DNA of 64,000 nt from Bolinopsis microptera (taxonomy: Eukaryota > Ctenophora > Tentaculata > Lobata > Bolinopsidae), in the NCBI RefSeq assembly GCF_026151205.1, contig NC_087084.1, positions 4,209,538-4,273,537 on the forward strand, read 5' to 3'. Below, in pieces: positions 61,929-64,000 of this stretch (the stretch's first letter is position 1; every line of letters starts with the position of its first letter). Both the position numbers and the translations under genes were made by a program. The notes beneath the pieces were generated by a model, which saw only the letters and a list, made by a program, of their open reading frames with translations, did no database searches and had not been told where the DNA came from.

Positions 61929-64000
61929 TAAATATTGTCAAAAGTATAAGACTCCGATAAAATAAGATTTTCTAGGACAAAATGTATGTAATCAAAGGAC
62001 CTGAGGGTCACCAAAACACAGATGTTGAGAGCAAAAAGCACCTCCTGCACAAGTATGGGCCCACGAAAATCTTGAATTTTAAATAGAATTTCAAATATAA
62101 TCACACAAAAATATCAAAAGCAATCAAATCATATAATAAAGTGAAATCCATGATGTGATGATATGCACTAAAATGAGAAATGAGAAATACAGACAGCAGG
62201 GATTTAAGCTCTTATGAACATAATGTTATAGCTTTTAGGTAAACTGCCTCACATCTCTGTCTCAAGGGAATAATCTAGATCATAATCAAAGTCCTCCAGC
62301 AGAATTTTATCCCACATGTAGGAGGTCAATTTGCTTTTGAACTCAGAAATAGTCTCTATCTCACGTATAGCTATAGTATCTTCTAGTTTCAGTTATTTCA
62401 AATTAATTGTATACGGTAGTACATAGTAATATGTGTCACTATCAGCTAAGCTAGAAGAACTTTCGGTACTAATATTATATTTTAAGATTTAAAGAAATAT
62501 TATTTTCAAAATATCCAATAGTTTAGAAGTTATAGGCATTTTATGCAAGACATATTATATTTCTCGTCAATTTTACACACTTGGAATGCATAAGAGGCCC
62601 ACATACAGCTCGACCTAATCGTGCTGCACGATGAATTCATATTATTCACACTTAGAGGCAACATTTGGTACCTAGCTAAAAATCGGAGACAAAAAATTGT
62701 GTGCCAACTTATTACTATACACACTTATTACATAAACTATTGAAAAAAGTACTGAAGTAGAATGATGATAAAAACATCGTTCTTGTTGCAATTCTTCATG
62801 TATTTATTATACTCTTACACAGAAATCGTATCATTAGTAGCAAACCATGAATGGAAAACGTAACGTTTTATTTGTGGTACTGGTAAATAAGTGTAATATG
62901 ATCTTACTGGGTGGCGCTCAGCCTTTCCACTTCCAATCCGCTGAATCTCTTATTCTATTTTATGAACATAATAGCTTGGCGGGTCCGATCCCCAATCAAA
63001 ATATATTCTTGCATAAGGACATTGTATCACCAATAAAGCAATAAGTCGCGAACACTGAGCGCTATAAAAGATATAAGAAGAGTAGATCAGTTTCATGTTA
63101 AAATGGTTAATTGCGAAGAATTAACTTATTTCTTAAAACTAAAATGAACTATTTACACTAACTTTCGCTACTTTCAGTAAGTGTAACTCAATTCATATAT
63201 TAATATGGTAAAATGACGGATACTCCAGCCTGGCAGTCAAATATGATGTGAGCCAATATAATACCGCATTTATATTTATGTGTCCCTTATAATTATAATG
63301 ATAAACATTGTGTTATTAAAGTTAAAATGCTCCCTATAATGTTTTAAAGTCTTTATTAAAATATTATAAAACGTTAAATTGTGCAAGCTCGAGACAAGTG
63401 AGACAATTTCATAAACCAGAAACTAGAAAGCAATCAAACCACTCAATACAATAAATTCCAGGCTTTTCACTGAAAACATAAAATAGCTCTTCTGCTTAAG
63501 AGTAAATATATCCTAGTACTAAAAATAACAGTCAGAAGAATTTAGCCTTAGTTAGAAAAAAAAAGATTACATTAATAATCAAGCAGCCAAGAAAATATAT
63601 GTAAAAGCGTAATAATAAAATATATTGTATAACTAATCAGTGAGAAATCACAAAATACCAACAACAAAAAGAAATAAACGATAGAAAATAAACAATCAAA
63701 TTTTAAATAAAAAATAGTCATATATTGGACAGTAATTGGATTGTCATGCTGTAACAAGAATTGTTATTATGTATAATAATCTCAAAATTGGACGTACAAT
63801 ATTACTTTAATTGACGACGAGTGGGTTATACGGGTTCCTGCTAGTTCCTATAATGCGATAAATCCCTGTGTCAAAATGTCCTTGATTAAAAAAGTTATAT
63901 AATATGTGAATTCTGGTGGGGAGGTGAAGCATTTTTTGTGACACATGGCAGCGATTTTAGGGTTTGAATAGTCGATTCTCGATAGTCGATTCTGATTGTT
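61929..64000. other. Right-edge sequence with a LINE-like scrap
   Basis: 62246-62385 (minus) encodes about 45 residues ending at a stop, including TISEFKSKLTSYMW, which looks like the extreme C-terminus of a LINE ORF2. 62909-62995 is a copy of the GGCGCTCAGCC repeat. The rest is AT-rich with no gene seen. Confidence 0.4.

Noticed and set aside
1-64000. tRNA or rRNA genes
   Set aside because: No convincing A/B box pair with cloverleaf, and no rRNA-like block was seen on reading; the B-box-like GGGTCCGATCCCC at 62984 lacks a cloverleaf.

Overview
This is a nuclear window from an animal, almost certainly an invertebrate. It has AT-rich DNA, short phase-matched exons with GT..AG introns, long introns packed with minisatellites, non-LTR retrotransposons and TIR transposons. 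I cannot name the phylum from sequence alone.

Two kinds of host gene dominate. The first is a plus-strand PLXDC-like gene (plexin-domain-containing, TEM7 family). I reconstructed it by hand as 15 exons from 2975 to 48546. Every intron phase matches and the spliced CDS is 1395 nt (464 aa). The order is signal peptide, PLXDC ectodomain, PSI domain, Cys-rich segment, stalk, one TM helix and a short tail. The second is a set of three minus-strand TRPC-like cation-channel genes: TRPC-a (13484-17447, with decayed last exons to 12410), TRPC-b (31744-36583, 8 exons, 1099 aa) and TRPC-c (55323-60003, 8 exons, 916 aa). TRPC-a and TRPC-b lie antisense inside the 28.7-kb intron 5 of the PLXDC gene, on a tandem segmental duplication (about 12.2-24.9 kb and 31.5-39.9 kb). 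TRPC-c lies downstream of the PLXDC gene. Probable single exons of two further genes sit near the window edges (277-469, ankyrin-like; about 61578-61772, one TM), both on the minus strand.

Mobile DNA: a pogo-like element (17553-23104) sits at a TA whose empty site survives in the sister duplicate, and it carries a CR1-like LINE. A second, broken pogo-like element lies at about 26.0-29.6 kb. A hAT-like element (44967-46175) has an 8-bp target duplication. A foldback-like element (49248-54429) has arms built of AGCGCT repeats and contains a second LINE (RT ORF 50798-53719). Several near-perfect foldback hairpins are also present.

The most unusual feature is in the PLXDC gene. Four minisatellites are not merely intronic: each repeat unit includes an exon end plus its splice site. 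The 5' splice sites of exons 2 and 3 are copied about 190 and 50 times, and the 3' splice sites of exons 12 and 13 are copied 6 and 11 times. In two arrays only the true site avoids an immediate stop. In the exon-12 array each step adds an in-frame 14-residue Cys-containing module. I know of no described system of this kind. The claim rests on hand-made exon models and needs RNA evidence.
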